Part shown: positions 1-8,848 of the stretch, piece after piece | Layout: every line of letters starts with the position of its first letter | Position numbering within the stretch: the first letter of the stretch is position 1 | Source of the DNA: JALYRV01 sp036675475 | GTDB taxonomy: Bacteria; Acidobacteriota; Vicinamibacteria; Vicinamibacterales; SCN-69-37 | Length of the DNA: 64,000 bases | Direction of reading: 5' to 3' | Assembly: GCA_036675475.1 (NCBI GenBank) | Contig: JAKFEY010000043.1 | Location: forward strand, 9,660 to 73,659 | Program-made: the position numbers and the translations under genes | Notes under the pieces: model-generated | What the model was told of the DNA's origin: nothing | Seen by the model: the letters and a program-made list of their open reading frames with translations, nothing else | Databases searched by the model: none

Positions 1-104
1 CCACGGTGAAGTTCGAGGGACGGTATGACTGGGTAGCCGTGGACGACGGGCGGGCGGATCCTTCGGGGATTTCGCTGACCGTCGGCGTGAAGAAATTCTT
101 CTGA
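1..104 (+). CDS. C-terminal end of an outer-membrane beta-barrel protein (partial)
   Basis: The window opens inside a gene; only its last 33 codons are visible, in the frame starting at base 3 and ending in TGA at 102-104. The peptide alternates polar and hydrophobic residues and finishes LTVGVKKFF. A final amphipathic strand ending in phenylalanine is the usual C-terminal signal recognised by the BAM machinery in outer-membrane barrels. The family cannot be named from this fragment. It probably shares a transcript with the secreted protein that starts 15 bases later. Confidence 0.6.
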   Translation, partial: TVKFEGRYDWVAVDDGRADPSGISLTVGVKKFF

Positions 105-118
105 GGAGGCAGACGATC

Positions 119-634
119 ATGAGGACGCGATTCATCGTCGCAGCATTGGTTGCGACCCTGGGAGCCACGACGGCTCTCGCAGCACAACAGCAGACGACCG
201 GCGGCAACCCGGCCCGCACGGGCGAAGTCGGCGGCACGGGCGCGGCGACGCCGCCCGAAGTGCCGATGGGCGAGCTCGCGCTCGGCTCGGTGCGCATCCG
301 GTTCAACACGATGGCCAACGGCGAGGCGCTGCCCGCCGGCACCTACACGGTGCGCCTGACGCCGGCCGAGGGCCAGCCGCCGGCGGCGGGCATCACCGAG
401 CACTACGAGCGCTGGGTGGAGTTCTCGCAGGGCGGCGCGGTCAAGGGCAAGGAAGTCGTGAGCATCGTGCCGGCGGCCGAAATCGCCGGCGTGGCGAACG
501 ACCCGGCGCCGGGCCGCAACCGCAGCAAGGTCGAGATGCTGCGCAACAACGAGTTCGTCCGGGTCTGGATCAACCGCGACGGCAACCACTTCCTGGTGCA
601 CCTCGTGCCGCAGAATCAGGGCAAGGGCAACTAG
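119..634 (+). CDS. Small secreted protein of unknown function
   Basis: The protein has 171 residues and a clear Sec signal peptide (residues 1-22, MRTRF then a hydrophobic core ending ATTALA before AQQ). A low-complexity Gly/Thr/Pro stretch follows to about residue 45. The remainder is predicted beta-rich, with phrases such as PAGTYTVRLTPAEG and VRVWINRDGNHFLVHLV. I do not recognise a family. The start is set by a strong GAGGAGG ribosome site at 103-109. The gene lies 14 bases downstream of an outer-membrane barrel gene, so a periplasmic or envelope-associated role is reasonable but inferred. A terminator follows at 661-683. Confidence 0.75.
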   Translation: MRTRFIVAALVATLGATTALAAQQQTTGGNPARTGEVGGTGAATPPEVPMGELALGSVRIRFNTMANGEALPAGTYTVRLTPAEGQPPAAGITEHYERWVEFSQGGAVKGKEVVSIVPAAEIAGVANDPAPGRNRSKVEMLRNNEFVRVWINRDGNHFLVHLVPQNQGKGN

Positions 635-660
635 CGCAGGTTCGCGGACGCGCTCACGAG

Positions 661-683
661 GGGCCGGCTTCCGCCGGCCCTTT
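661..683 (+). terminator. Intrinsic terminator after the secreted protein gene
   Basis: An 8-bp GC stem (GGGCCGGC, 661-668, with GCCGGCCC, 673-680) closes a TTCC loop and is followed by a short T run. It separates the upstream envelope genes from the repeat-flanked element that begins at 691. Confidence 0.75.
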
Positions 684-690
684 GTGTTTA

Positions 691-727
691 ATTGAAAAAT
701 GTAAGTTGTAAATTGTAAATTGCATTG
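691..727. repeat. Left arm of a 37-bp inverted repeat around the four-helix-bundle gene
   Basis: This AT-rich arm matches the reverse complement of 1195-1231 at 35 of 37 positions. It has an internal 7-bp period built from the unit A(A/G)TTGTA. Its composition is very unlike the surrounding GC-rich DNA. Confidence 0.9.
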
Positions 728-728
728 G

Positions 729-1142
729 TCATCGCGACATTGGGTCATTGCCGCGCCGCTTGCGGCTTTGCTCCTCGCGCGCCTGCGCCGTGTTGCGAGA
801 CGCCGCGAGGATTCTGGCCAGCTGGCGCCCCTCGTCCAGTGCCCGCGCCGTGACGGCTCCGCCCTCGATGCCTTCGCGGTGCGACATCTCGAGCCATCCC
901 ACGGCTTCGTCAACCTCTTCGAGCGCAATCGAGAGCTTGGCGACAAACTCCCGGTGCGAGCGCGCGATACATGCCGCGCGATAGTTGCTGGCAGCGGAAT
1001 CGGCTGCCCGTTTGAGTTGACTGGCGCGGTTGCGGGTTTCGAACTCCCGAAACAGCGGCTTGATGAGATGACCGACGTCGACGGCCCAGGCGGTGATGCG
1101 TTCGCGAAGTTCTTCAGGCGTCATGCGCGGGCACAAGGGCAT
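729..1142 (-). CDS. Four-helix-bundle protein (S23 / 23S rRNA intervening-sequence protein family, TIGR02436-like)
   Basis: The protein has 137 residues. Four amphipathic helices are apparent: roughly residues 7-35 (TPEELRERITAWAVDVGHLI), 38-62, 66-95 (FVAKLSIALEEVDEAVGWLEM) and 98-125 (RQLARILAASRNTA). The pattern of TPEEL start, RAxDS, SNYRA and ASRxTA is typical of the small S23-like proteins encoded inside 23S rRNA intervening sequences and in stand-alone intergenic copies. They are thought to bind nucleic acid or protein, and DGR Avd proteins share the fold. Translation may start at the ATG at 1142 or at the internal ATG at 1124 (MTPEEL). The gene sits alone between inverted repeats at 691-727 and 1195-1231, its stop only 2 bases from the left arm, so gene plus arms look like one unit. 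Confidence 0.85.
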   Translation of the reverse strand: MPLCPRMTPEELRERITAWAVDVGHLIKPLFREFETRNRASQLKRAADSAASNYRAACIARSHREFVAKLSIALEEVDEAVGWLEMSHREGIEGGAVTARALDEGRQLARILAASRNTAQAREEQSRKRRGNDPMSR

Positions 1143-1194
1143 CTTTCATGCCCGCGCATTTCCGGGACTTTCAATGCCGCAATGGCACAATCTG

Positions 1195-1231
1195 CAATGC
1201 AATTTACAACTTACAATTTACATTTTTCAAT
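1195..1231. repeat. Right arm of the 37-bp inverted repeat
   Basis: This is the partner of 691-727, in inverted orientation with two mismatches. The rng stop codon lies 5 bases beyond it, so the element is wedged tightly between two genes. Confidence 0.9.
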
Positions 1232-1235
1232 GTCC

Positions 1236-3068
1236 TCACAGGGCCATCAAGTCGAACTGCTCATGATGCAACTGCCCGTCCGACTTGAGCGTGACGTGGC
1301 GGCCGACTGAGTCCTGCAGCTCGCGGAACAGGACGCGTTCTTCTTCGCGCAGTGCGCGCGCGATGTCGGGGTTGACGCGCAGCACGAGGCCCTGGCCGTC
1401 GAGATCGGGCGTCATCTTGCGCACCTCGGTCAGGATTTCGTAGCAGATCATCGACGTGGCCTTGATCGTGCCCGAGCCGGCGCAGTACGGGCACGGCTCG
1501 GTGAGCTGGCGCTCGAGGCTCTGCTTCACGCGCTTGCGCGTGACGATCACCAGCCCGAAGTCCGACACCTGGATGGCCTTCGACGGCGCGCGATCCTTGC
1601 GCAGCTCCTGCTCGACGGCCTGGAAGACTTTCTGGCGGTTCTTCTTCTCTTCCATGTCGATCAGATCGAGCACGATGATGCCGCCCAGATCGCGCAGCCG
1701 GATCTGCCGCACGATTTCCTTCACCGCTTCGAGGTTGGTCTTGAGAATCGTGTCTTCGAGCCGGCCCGTCTTCTTGCCGACGTACCGGCCGGTGTTGACG
1801 TCGATGGCGACCAGCGCCTCGGTTTGGTTGATGACGATGTAGCCGCCCGACTTGAGCCACACCTTGCTGCGCAGGGCCTTGTCGACTTCCTGCTGCACGC
1901 CGTATTCCTCGAAGATCGGAAAGTCGCGCGTGTAGTGCTTGATGCGCGGCAGCATGGCCGGCATGAAGCGCTCGATGAGCGTGACGACGCGGCGGTATTC
2001 CTGCTCGTTGTCGATGCGGATGGCCGAGTACTGCTCGTTGAGCAGATCGCGCAGCAGCTTGGCCACGAGCGACTGCTCGCGGTAAATCACCGCGGGCGCG
2101 CGCGACGTGTCCATCTTCACGCGGATCTCTTTCCAGATCTCGTGGAAGTAGCCCAGGTCGGAGTTGATGTCGGCCTCGGGACGGCTGGCCGCGGCCGTGC
2201 GGATGATGACGCCGCCGCCGAAGTCGTGCTCCTGGCGGAAGCTCTTGACGAGGCCGCGCAGCCGGCCGCGCTCCTCGCGCGATTCGATCTTGCGCGAGAC
2301 GCCGACGTGATCGACCGTCGGCATGAAGACGAGGAAGCGGCCGGGCAGGCTCAGGTGCGACGTGATGCGCGCGCCTTTCGTGCCGAGCGGCTCCTTCACG
2401 ATCTGGACGAGGATTTCCTGCCCTTCCTTGAGGAGTTCCTCGATCTTTCTTCGGGGCTCTGCCCCGAACCCCGGCTCGGTCGCGCGCGGGGCCCCTACGC
2501 CCCGCTCCGCTCCCTCGCGCTTCGCCCCTCGGGGCTCTGCCCCGAACCCCGGCTCGGTCGCTCGCGGTTCGCCCGCACTCTCGCGCTTTCCACCGCCCTG
2601 GTTGCGCCGGGCCGCCTGCGATCGGCCGCGGCCGCCCGCGCCGGCGACGGGGCCGCCGCCGTTGCCGCCGTTCGACTCCGGCGCCGGCTCGCCCACGTCG
2701 CCCGAGGCGTCCGTCTCGGCCTGCTCGGCGTCTTCCGCGGCTGCCTGCGCCGCCTGCACCGCGTCGGCGGCGTCGGGCACGGCCCCGGCCACCGGCCCGT
2801 CCACGTCATCGTCGGTCTCGAAACGCTCGACCGCTTCGGCCGGGCTGATCACGTCGGTGACGTAGAGGAAGGCGTCGCGCTCGAGCCCGATGTCAACGAA
2901 GGCCGACTGCATGCCGGGCAGCACCTTCGACACCCGGCCCTTGTAGATGTTGCCGACCACGCCGCGCTGATGCTCGCGCTCGACGAAAATCTCGGCAACC
3001 AGGTCGTCCTCGAGAATGGCCACGCGTGTTTCGTGGGGATTCGAGGAGACGATCATCTCCTTGTTCAT
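1236..3068 (-). CDS. rng: Ribonuclease E/G family endoribonuclease
   Basis: This 610-residue single-strand-specific endoribonuclease acts in rRNA and tRNA maturation and mRNA decay. An N-terminal S1 domain (about residues 30-240) is followed by the RNase H-like and DNase I-like catalytic core. The two metal-binding aspartates are visible in VAIDVNTGR and IIVLDLIDMEEKK, and the zinc-link cysteines in CPYCAGSG. The start is the ATG at 3068, which has GGAG 10 bases upstream and gives the conserved N-terminus MNKEMIVSS. It is the last gene of the mreBCD-mrdA-rodA cluster; an mre-rng association is known from Proteobacteria. The S1 domain is interrupted by a disordered insert of about 100 residues that contains a duplicated 33-bp DNA repeat encoding TEPGFGAEPR twice. 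Confidence 0.95.
   Translation of the reverse strand: MNKEMIVSSNPHETRVAILEDDLVAEIFVEREHQRGVVGNIYKGRVSKVLPGMQSAFVDIGLERDAFLYVTDVISPAEAVERFETDDDVDGPVAGAVPDAADAVQAAQAAAEDAEQAETDASGDVGEPAPESNGGNGGGPVAGAGGRGRSQAARRNQGGGKRESAGEPRATEPGFGAEPRGAKREGAERGVGAPRATEPGFGAEPRRKIEELLKEGQEILVQIVKEPLGTKGARITSHLSLPGRFLVFMPTVDHVGVSRKIESREERGRLRGLVKSFRQEHDFGGGVIIRTAAASRPEADINSDLGYFHEIWKEIRVKMDTSRAPAVIYREQSLVAKLLRDLLNEQYSAIRIDNEQEYRRVVTLIERFMPAMLPRIKHYTRDFPIFEEYGVQQEVDKALRSKVWLKSGGYIVINQTEALVAIDVNTGRYVGKKTGRLEDTILKTNLEAVKEIVRQIRLRDLGGIIVLDLIDMEEKKNRQKVFQAVEQELRKDRAPSKAIQVSDFGLVIVTRKRVKQSLERQLTEPCPYCAGSGTIKATSMICYEILTEVRKMTPDLDGQGLVLRVNPDIARALREEERVLFRELQDSVGRHVTLKSDGQLHHEQFDLMAL
2451..2483. repeat. 33-bp direct repeat inside rng, copy 1
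   Basis: This stretch is identical to 2529-2561, 78 bp away, so the reading frame is kept. It contains a small hairpin (CGGGGC-TCT-GCCCCG) and is followed at 2486-2509 by a second palindromic module that recurs in the dehydratase gene and upstream of the diguanylate cyclase. Confidence 0.9.
2529..2561. repeat. 33-bp direct repeat inside rng, copy 2
   Basis: This is a perfect copy of 2451-2483. Both copies encode the same reading of the repeat (TEPGFGAEPR) within the disordered insert of the S1 domain. Confidence 0.9.
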
Positions 3069-3204
3069 GCGGGAAGCTCCGGCGGAGCGGTACGGCTGCA
3101 GGGCGCAGGACACCCGCGGCGCCGGAAAGGGCGGCCAGCGTGGCGGCAAGCGTCAGGAACAGCAGCAGCATCGTCTACGCGAAAGATCGTGGCCGCCGGC
3201 TCAC

Positions 3205-3235
3205 ACCGGCAACCGGCTACCGGTTACCGGCAACC
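3205..3235. repeat. 7-bp-period repeat array at the rodA 3' end
   Basis: Four 7-bp units (ACCGGCA, ACCGGCT, ACCGGTT, ACCGGCA) run in tandem and stop at the rodA stop codon. A near-identical array lies 60 kb away at 63320-63350, between nusA and infB. Confidence 0.85.
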
Positions 3236-4338
3236 TAGTTAGTAAATCTCCTCATCCTGACGTTCAGGATGAGACCAAACGCGGCGAACGTCGCAATCAG
3301 CGACGATCCGCCGTAACTCATGAGCGGCAGGGTCAGGCCTTTGACGGGCGCCAGCCCCGCGGACATGGTGATGTTGTACATCACCTGGAACGCAAACCCC
3401 GAGACAATGCCGACGACCAGATAGGTCCCCACCTTGTCTTTCGCGAGACGCGCCGCGTCGAGGCTGCGAAGGAGCACGAAGAGGTACAGGCCGAGCGCCA
3501 CGAGCACGCCGAGGAAGCCGTGCTCCTCTGCCAGCACCGAAAAGACGAAGTCGTTGTGGGCGACGGGCAGGAACCCGTAGCCGCCCTGGGTGCCCTGGCG
3601 GAACCCCTTGCCGGTCAGGCCTCCCGACCCAACCGTGACCCGCGCTTGAATCTGCTGATACCCGGCGCCGCGAGGGTCGCGCTCGGGATCGAGGAAGGTC
3701 TGGATGCGCTCCTTCTGGTACGGCTTGAGGGCGTACGACCAGGCGAGCGGCGACAACAGGATGCCGATGATCGCCGCCACCACCAGCAGGCGCATGCGAA
3801 GACCGGCGAGATAGACGATGCCCAGGAAGACCGGCAGCAGCGTGGCGGCCGTGCCGAGATCGGGCTGGCGGGCGATGAGCAGAAACGGAATGAGCGTGAA
3901 GACGCCGCCGACCAGCAGGTCGGACGACAGGCGCGCGCCGCGGCGGTTCTCGCCGAAATACATGGCGAGCACCATGGCCACCGCGATGCGGCCGAACTCC
4001 GACGGCTGGAGGTTGAAGAACCCGAGCGGGATCCACCGGCGCGAGCCGCCGCGGACGACGCCCACGAAGAAGACGGCCACCAGCAGCAGGATGACGCCGC
4101 CATAGATGAACAGCGACCGCTGCGTGAGCGATCGATAGTCGATCGACATGCAGACGGCCATCAGGATGATGCCGAGCACCAGCGCCTGCAGCTGCGTCCA
4201 GAACTCGCGGCCGGCCTGATTGGAGCCGAGATCGTAGGTGGTCGAATAGATCATCGCGAGGCCCATGCAGGACAGCGCGAGGATGGCCCCGATCAGGGGC
4301 CAGTCGATGTGGAAGGTCAGGCGGCGTTCGAAGATCAC
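3235..4338 (-). CDS. rodA: Rod-shape SEDS peptidoglycan glycosyltransferase RodA
   Basis: This 367-residue polytopic membrane protein polymerises lipid II glycan strands during side-wall growth, together with PBP2. About ten membrane segments are visible. Family signatures include the N-terminal DWPLIGAILALSCMGLAMIYS, an RRWIPLGFFNLQPSEFGRI loop and the C-terminal LPLMSYGGSSLIATF. The GTG start (4338-4336) overlaps the mrdA stop as GTGA, indicating translational coupling with its partner transpeptidase. The TAG stop abuts a 7-bp-period repeat array. Confidence 0.97.
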   Translation of the reverse strand: MIFERRLTFHIDWPLIGAILALSCMGLAMIYSTTYDLGSNQAGREFWTQLQALVLGIILMAVCMSIDYRSLTQRSLFIYGGVILLLVAVFFVGVVRGGSRRWIPLGFFNLQPSEFGRIAVAMVLAMYFGENRRGARLSSDLLVGGVFTLIPFLLIARQPDLGTAATLLPVFLGIVYLAGLRMRLLVVAAIIGILLSPLAWSYALKPYQKERIQTFLDPERDPRGAGYQQIQARVTVGSGGLTGKGFRQGTQGGYGFLPVAHNDFVFSVLAEEHGFLGVLVALGLYLFVLLRSLDAARLAKDKVGTYLVVGIVSGFAFQVMYNITMSAGLAPVKGLTLPLMSYGGSSLIATFAAFGLILNVRMRRFTN

Positions 4339-6266
4339 CGTCCCCCGGCTCCCGTGGTGGGCGCGGTGGGTGTCGTGGGCGCGGTCGGCACGGCGCCTGG
4401 CAGCGGCGCGAGCGTCGGCAGCGGGCGGCCTTCCTTCTTCGCGAAGTAGGTTTCGAGCACGTGCTTCGCGATGGGCGCGCCGAGGTAGCCGTGCTCGGAG
4501 TTTTCGGTGAACACGACTCCGGCCACTTCAGGCGTGTCCGACGGCGCGTAGAAAATCCACCAGCCGTGATCGCGGAAGCGCTTCGCGACGTCGCCGCGCA
4601 GCCGCGCGCGATTTTCGAGCGAGATGTTCGCCTGCGCCGTGCCGGTCTTGCCGGCGACGTTGTAGCCTTCCATGCGGGCCCGGCCGCCCGTGCCGCCTCC
4701 GGCGTTGACGACCATCCACATGCCTTCGTGAATCGCCTTGACGTGCTCGGGATCCATCTTGGTGACCGACCTGGGATCCGGCCGCGTGACCGCCTTCCAC
4801 TCCCTGCCGTCGAAGATTTCCTTCACCAGGTTCGGCTCGAAGAGCGTGCCGCCATTGGCGATCGTTGCCGCGAACATCGCGAGCGCCATCGGCGTCACGG
4901 CCACCGCGCCCTGGCCGATCGACACCGAGACGGTTTCGCCGGGATACCACCTGCCGTCCTTGCGCGTCTTCTTCGCCCACTCGCTCGACGCAATGAAGCT
5001 CGCCACTTCATTCGGCAGATCGATCCCCGTCTTGCCGACCAGTCCGAGTCTTTCCGCCCACTTGTGAATGATGTCGATCTTGTCGCCGAGCTTTGCGCCA
5101 ATCGTGTAGAAATACACGTTGCATGACTGCTGGATCGCCTGCCGCAGATCCACGCTGCCGTGCCCACCCGGGCGGTGACACTGGAAATAGCGCCCGTAGA
5201 ACACGCCGCCGCCGCTGCAGTGCACGCGCGTCGACGGGTTAATGATGCCTTCCTGCAGGCCCACCACCGCCATCAGAATCTTGAACGTGGAGCCGGGCGG
5301 GTACGTGCCCTGAATCAACCGGTTGTTGAGCGGCTTCAGGTCGTCCTCGTTGAGCGCGTCCCACGTGGCCTGATCGATGCCGACCGCGAAATCATTCGGG
5401 TCGTACGCCGGCAGGCTCGTCATCGCGAGCACGTCGCCGTTGCTCGGATCGATGAACGCCGCCGCGCCCCAGTAGTTGTAGTGGCGGAAGGCGGCCTCGA
5501 GCGCGAGCTGCATGTCGAGGTCGATGGTGAGCTTGATGGGATTGCCGTCGACCGGATTCTGGAGGCTTGCCTCGTCTTCCTCGATCTCGCGTCCCTTGCT
5601 GTCGACCACCACGTAGCGCGCCCCGTCTCGGCCCATCAGCAGCGAATTCAGGGCGAGCTCGATACCCGACTGCCCCACGATGTCGCCCGGCTCGAGCGTC
5701 GCGAACTCGGGCCGCGCGAGCTGCGCCTCGTTGACCTCGCCGACGTACCCGAAGACATGTGCCGCGAGGGAGTTGTCGGGATACCGCCGCGTCGGGATGT
5801 CGTCGATGATCACACCCGGCAGCTCGATCAGGCGCGCCTTCACGCGCGCGATCTGCGCGCGCGAGGCGTTCTCGATGACCGGCACCGGCCGATAGATGGG
5901 CTCCCGCTTGTGTTTCTCGATCTCGGCATGCATCGCCGCCGGATCGGCGCCGGTGATCTCGGCAAGCAGCGCAAGCGTCGCGTCCATGTCCTCGGTCTGC
6001 TCGCGCGAGATGGAAATATTCTGGACTTCCTGGTTCTGGACCATCACGCGCCCGTTGCGATCGAGCAAAGGGCCGCGCGGCGCGCGCAGCGTGATGACGC
6101 GAATGGCGTTGGCGTCGGCGCGGGCCGCGAACTCCTCGTGACGCGCGACCTGGAACCACCAGAACGCCACGGCGAGGGCCGAAAACACAACGATGACGCC
6201 CGCCTTGATGATGGTGAGGCGGATGGAGAACGTGCGCCGATCTTCGTGTGCTGCAGGCGACGTCAT
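4335..6266 (-). CDS. mrdA: Penicillin-binding protein 2 (elongation transpeptidase)
   Basis: This 643-residue class B PBP cross-links peptidoglycan in the elongasome. It has one N-terminal membrane anchor (about residues 20-40), a dimerisation/pedestal domain and a transpeptidase domain. The active-site motifs are STFK (about residue 326), SCN (381) and KTGT (about 545). The ATG at 6266 is preceded by an AGGGG ribosome site. A Pro/Thr-rich tail (TAPTTPTAPTTG) ends the protein. It lies directly upstream of rodA and downstream of mreD. Confidence 0.97.
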   Translation of the reverse strand: MTSPAAHEDRRTFSIRLTIIKAGVIVVFSALAVAFWWFQVARHEEFAARADANAIRVITLRAPRGPLLDRNGRVMVQNQEVQNISISREQTEDMDATLALLAEITGADPAAMHAEIEKHKREPIYRPVPVIENASRAQIARVKARLIELPGVIIDDIPTRRYPDNSLAAHVFGYVGEVNEAQLARPEFATLEPGDIVGQSGIELALNSLLMGRDGARYVVVDSKGREIEEDEASLQNPVDGNPIKLTIDLDMQLALEAAFRHYNYWGAAAFIDPSNGDVLAMTSLPAYDPNDFAVGIDQATWDALNEDDLKPLNNRLIQGTYPPGSTFKILMAVVGLQEGIINPSTRVHCSGGGVFYGRYFQCHRPGGHGSVDLRQAIQQSCNVYFYTIGAKLGDKIDIIHKWAERLGLVGKTGIDLPNEVASFIASSEWAKKTRKDGRWYPGETVSVSIGQGAVAVTPMALAMFAATIANGGTLFEPNLVKEIFDGREWKAVTRPDPRSVTKMDPEHVKAIHEGMWMVVNAGGGTGGRARMEGYNVAGKTGTAQANISLENRARLRGDVAKRFRDHGWWIFYAPSDTPEVAGVVFTENSEHGYLGAPIAKHVLETYFAKKEGRPLPTLAPLPGAVPTAPTTPTAPTTGAGGR

Positions 6267-6297
6267 AAGTGCCCCTAAAACCTTATGTTACCAATGT

Positions 6298-6819
6298 TTA
6301 CCAGCGTCCACCACTGCTCAACCTCGACCGGCGGGCTCTGCGGCGCGCCGCAAACCCGGGCGCGAGCTCGATGATCTGGAACACCACCAGGCCGATGGCG
6401 GCGTTAATGAGCGCCTGCATGGTCACGCTCGTCCACGGCACGGCCGTTGGGCGCTGCTCGATGAGGGCGTAGAGGCCCCAGAAGACGAGCTGGTGGACGA
6501 ACGTGCCGGCAATGAAGACCAGCAGCCGGGGCACGAACTGCGCCACGATGAACTGGGTGCCCACGGCGCCGGCGAGAAAGCCGACGAGGGTCTTCGAGAA
6601 GCCGCCGACCCCAAGCACACCGCCCGAGAGCGCGTCCTGCGCCAGCCCGCCGAGCGTGCCGGCCAGAAGCCCAGCCGCCGGCCCCCACGCCAGCGCGCAG
6701 AAACACACGGCCACCAGGACGAGGTCGATCGCCCACCCGCCGCCCACCGTAAAGCGCGTCAGCGACGTCTGCAGCACCAGCCCGGCCGCCACGATCAGGA
6801 CGATCCCGATGGTTCTCAC
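6298..6819 (-). CDS. mreD: Rod shape-determining membrane protein MreD
   Basis: This 173-residue protein has five or six hydrophobic segments and no soluble domain, as expected for MreD, the membrane link of the MreBCD complex. Sequence conservation is weak in this family, so the call rests on size, topology and position between mreC and mrdA. The GTG start at 6819 is chosen because it overlaps the mreC TGA (GTGA). A longer upstream start at 6843 would run deep into mreC. Confidence 0.85.
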   Translation of the reverse strand: MRTIGIVLIVAAGLVLQTSLTRFTVGGGWAIDLVLVAVCFCALAWGPAAGLLAGTLGGLAQDALSGGVLGVGGFSKTLVGFLAGAVGTQFIVAQFVPRLLVFIAGTFVHQLVFWGLYALIEQRPTAVPWTSVTMQALINAAIGLVVFQIIELAPGFAARRRARRSRLSSGGRW

Positions 6820-7664
6820 TGCCTGTCCGCCTCGGCCGCCCATCGCGGCGACGGCGCGGTGGTCACCACCAGCACGTAGCGCAGGTTGGAAAAGTCCACC
6901 GTCGGCCGCACCGCGATCTCTTCATAGGTGCCGCTGCCCCGCTGGGCGCGCTCGACGCGGCCGATCGTGTAGCCGCGCGGAAAGATGCCGTCGAGCCCCG
7001 ACGTCAGCACGAGATCGCCCACCTGCACGTCGACGAGATTGGGCACATCGTCCAGGCGCAGCGGCGGATCTTCGAAGCCGCCGACCACGTTGCCGCCGGC
7101 GCCCGTGCGTTCCAGGTAGGCAGCGGCGCCCGCGCTCCGGCCCACGATCAGCTGCACCTGCGCGGCATGCTCCTCGACGCGGCCGTAGATGCGGCCGACG
7201 ATGCCGCGGGGCGCGATGACGGCCATGTTGGCGCGCAGGCCGTCGGCCGATCCGCGATCGATCGTGACGGCCGGAAAGCCCGGTGTGGGATCGCCCGCGA
7301 TCACGCGCGCGGTGATGGTTTCAATGGGCAGCGACTTGCGAAGGTTGAGCGCCTCCTCGAGCATCGCCACCTGCGACGCCCGCGCGCGCTGTTCCTCGAG
7401 CTGTCCGCCAAGCTCCACGACCTGGCGCCGCAGATGCTCGTTCTCGGCCCGCGCGCCCTGCAGCCAGACGTAGCCGTGCCAGAGGCCGCGCACCTTGTCG
7501 ACGCCGCCGGCCGTCGCCAGCTGAATGCGCGACACCAGCCCGAACGTCACCGCCGACAGCAGCCGCGCGCCGCCGCGATCCTGCACCTGCGCCGAGATGA
7601 GGATCACGTGACCCAGCATTACGATCAGGAACAGATAGCCGGTCCTGCGGCGGATATCTAGCAT
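6816..7664 (-). CDS. mreC: Rod shape-determining protein MreC
   Basis: This 282-residue bitopic periplasmic protein scaffolds the elongasome. An N-terminal membrane helix (about residues 9-27) leads into a coiled coil (residues 70-110, NEHLRRQVVELGGQLEEQRA), then the beta-barrel core with the family phrases VIAPRGIVGRI and LVLTSGLDGIFPRGYTIGRV. It is separated from mreB by a 158-bp spacer that contains inverted 8-bp-period repeats. Confidence 0.95.
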   Translation of the reverse strand: MLDIRRRTGYLFLIVMLGHVILISAQVQDRGGARLLSAVTFGLVSRIQLATAGGVDKVRGLWHGYVWLQGARAENEHLRRQVVELGGQLEEQRARASQVAMLEEALNLRKSLPIETITARVIAGDPTPGFPAVTIDRGSADGLRANMAVIAPRGIVGRIYGRVEEHAAQVQLIVGRSAGAAAYLERTGAGGNVVGGFEDPPLRLDDVPNLVDVQVGDLVLTSGLDGIFPRGYTIGRVERAQRGSGTYEEIAVRPTVDFSNLRYVLVVTTAPSPRWAAEADRQ

Positions 7665-7670
7665 GCCAAA

Positions 7671-7820
7671 TCAGTTTGTTGATCTGCTGATCTGCTGATT
7701 TGTTGACCTGGATCTGTTAATCTGCCGATCTGTTGATTTTGGAGTGCAGCCGGAAGTCGACAAATCATCAAAGCGTCAAATCCAAATCAACAAGTCAACA
7801 AGTCAAAAGATCAACAAATG
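7671..7820. repeat. Inverted pair of 8-bp-period repeat arrays between mreB and mreC
   Basis: The left part is built of units like TGTTGATC and TGCTGATC. The right part is built of their complements (ATCAACAA, GTCAACAA). The two arms could fold into one imperfect hairpin around a short spacer at about 7741-7756. It interrupts an otherwise gapless operon and might uncouple the expression of mreB from mreCD; that effect is inference. I see no coding sequence in the spacer. Confidence 0.75.
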
Positions 7821-7822
7821 AT

Positions 7823-8844
<1,022 letters not shown>

Positions 8845-8848
<4 letters not shown>

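Noticed and set aside
2893..3171. Minus-strand frame starting MLLLFLTLAATLAALSG just upstream of rng, signal-peptide-like
   Set aside because: It continues out of frame through rng and loses all structure after 30 residues. A leader peptide is possible but there is no ribosome site or other support.
1824..3242. Long plus-strand open frame (472 codons) opposite rng
   Set aside because: It is the antisense of the RNase gene. High GC keeps antisense frames open, the translation is low-complexity Arg/Ala/Asp-rich without domains, and rng is certain.
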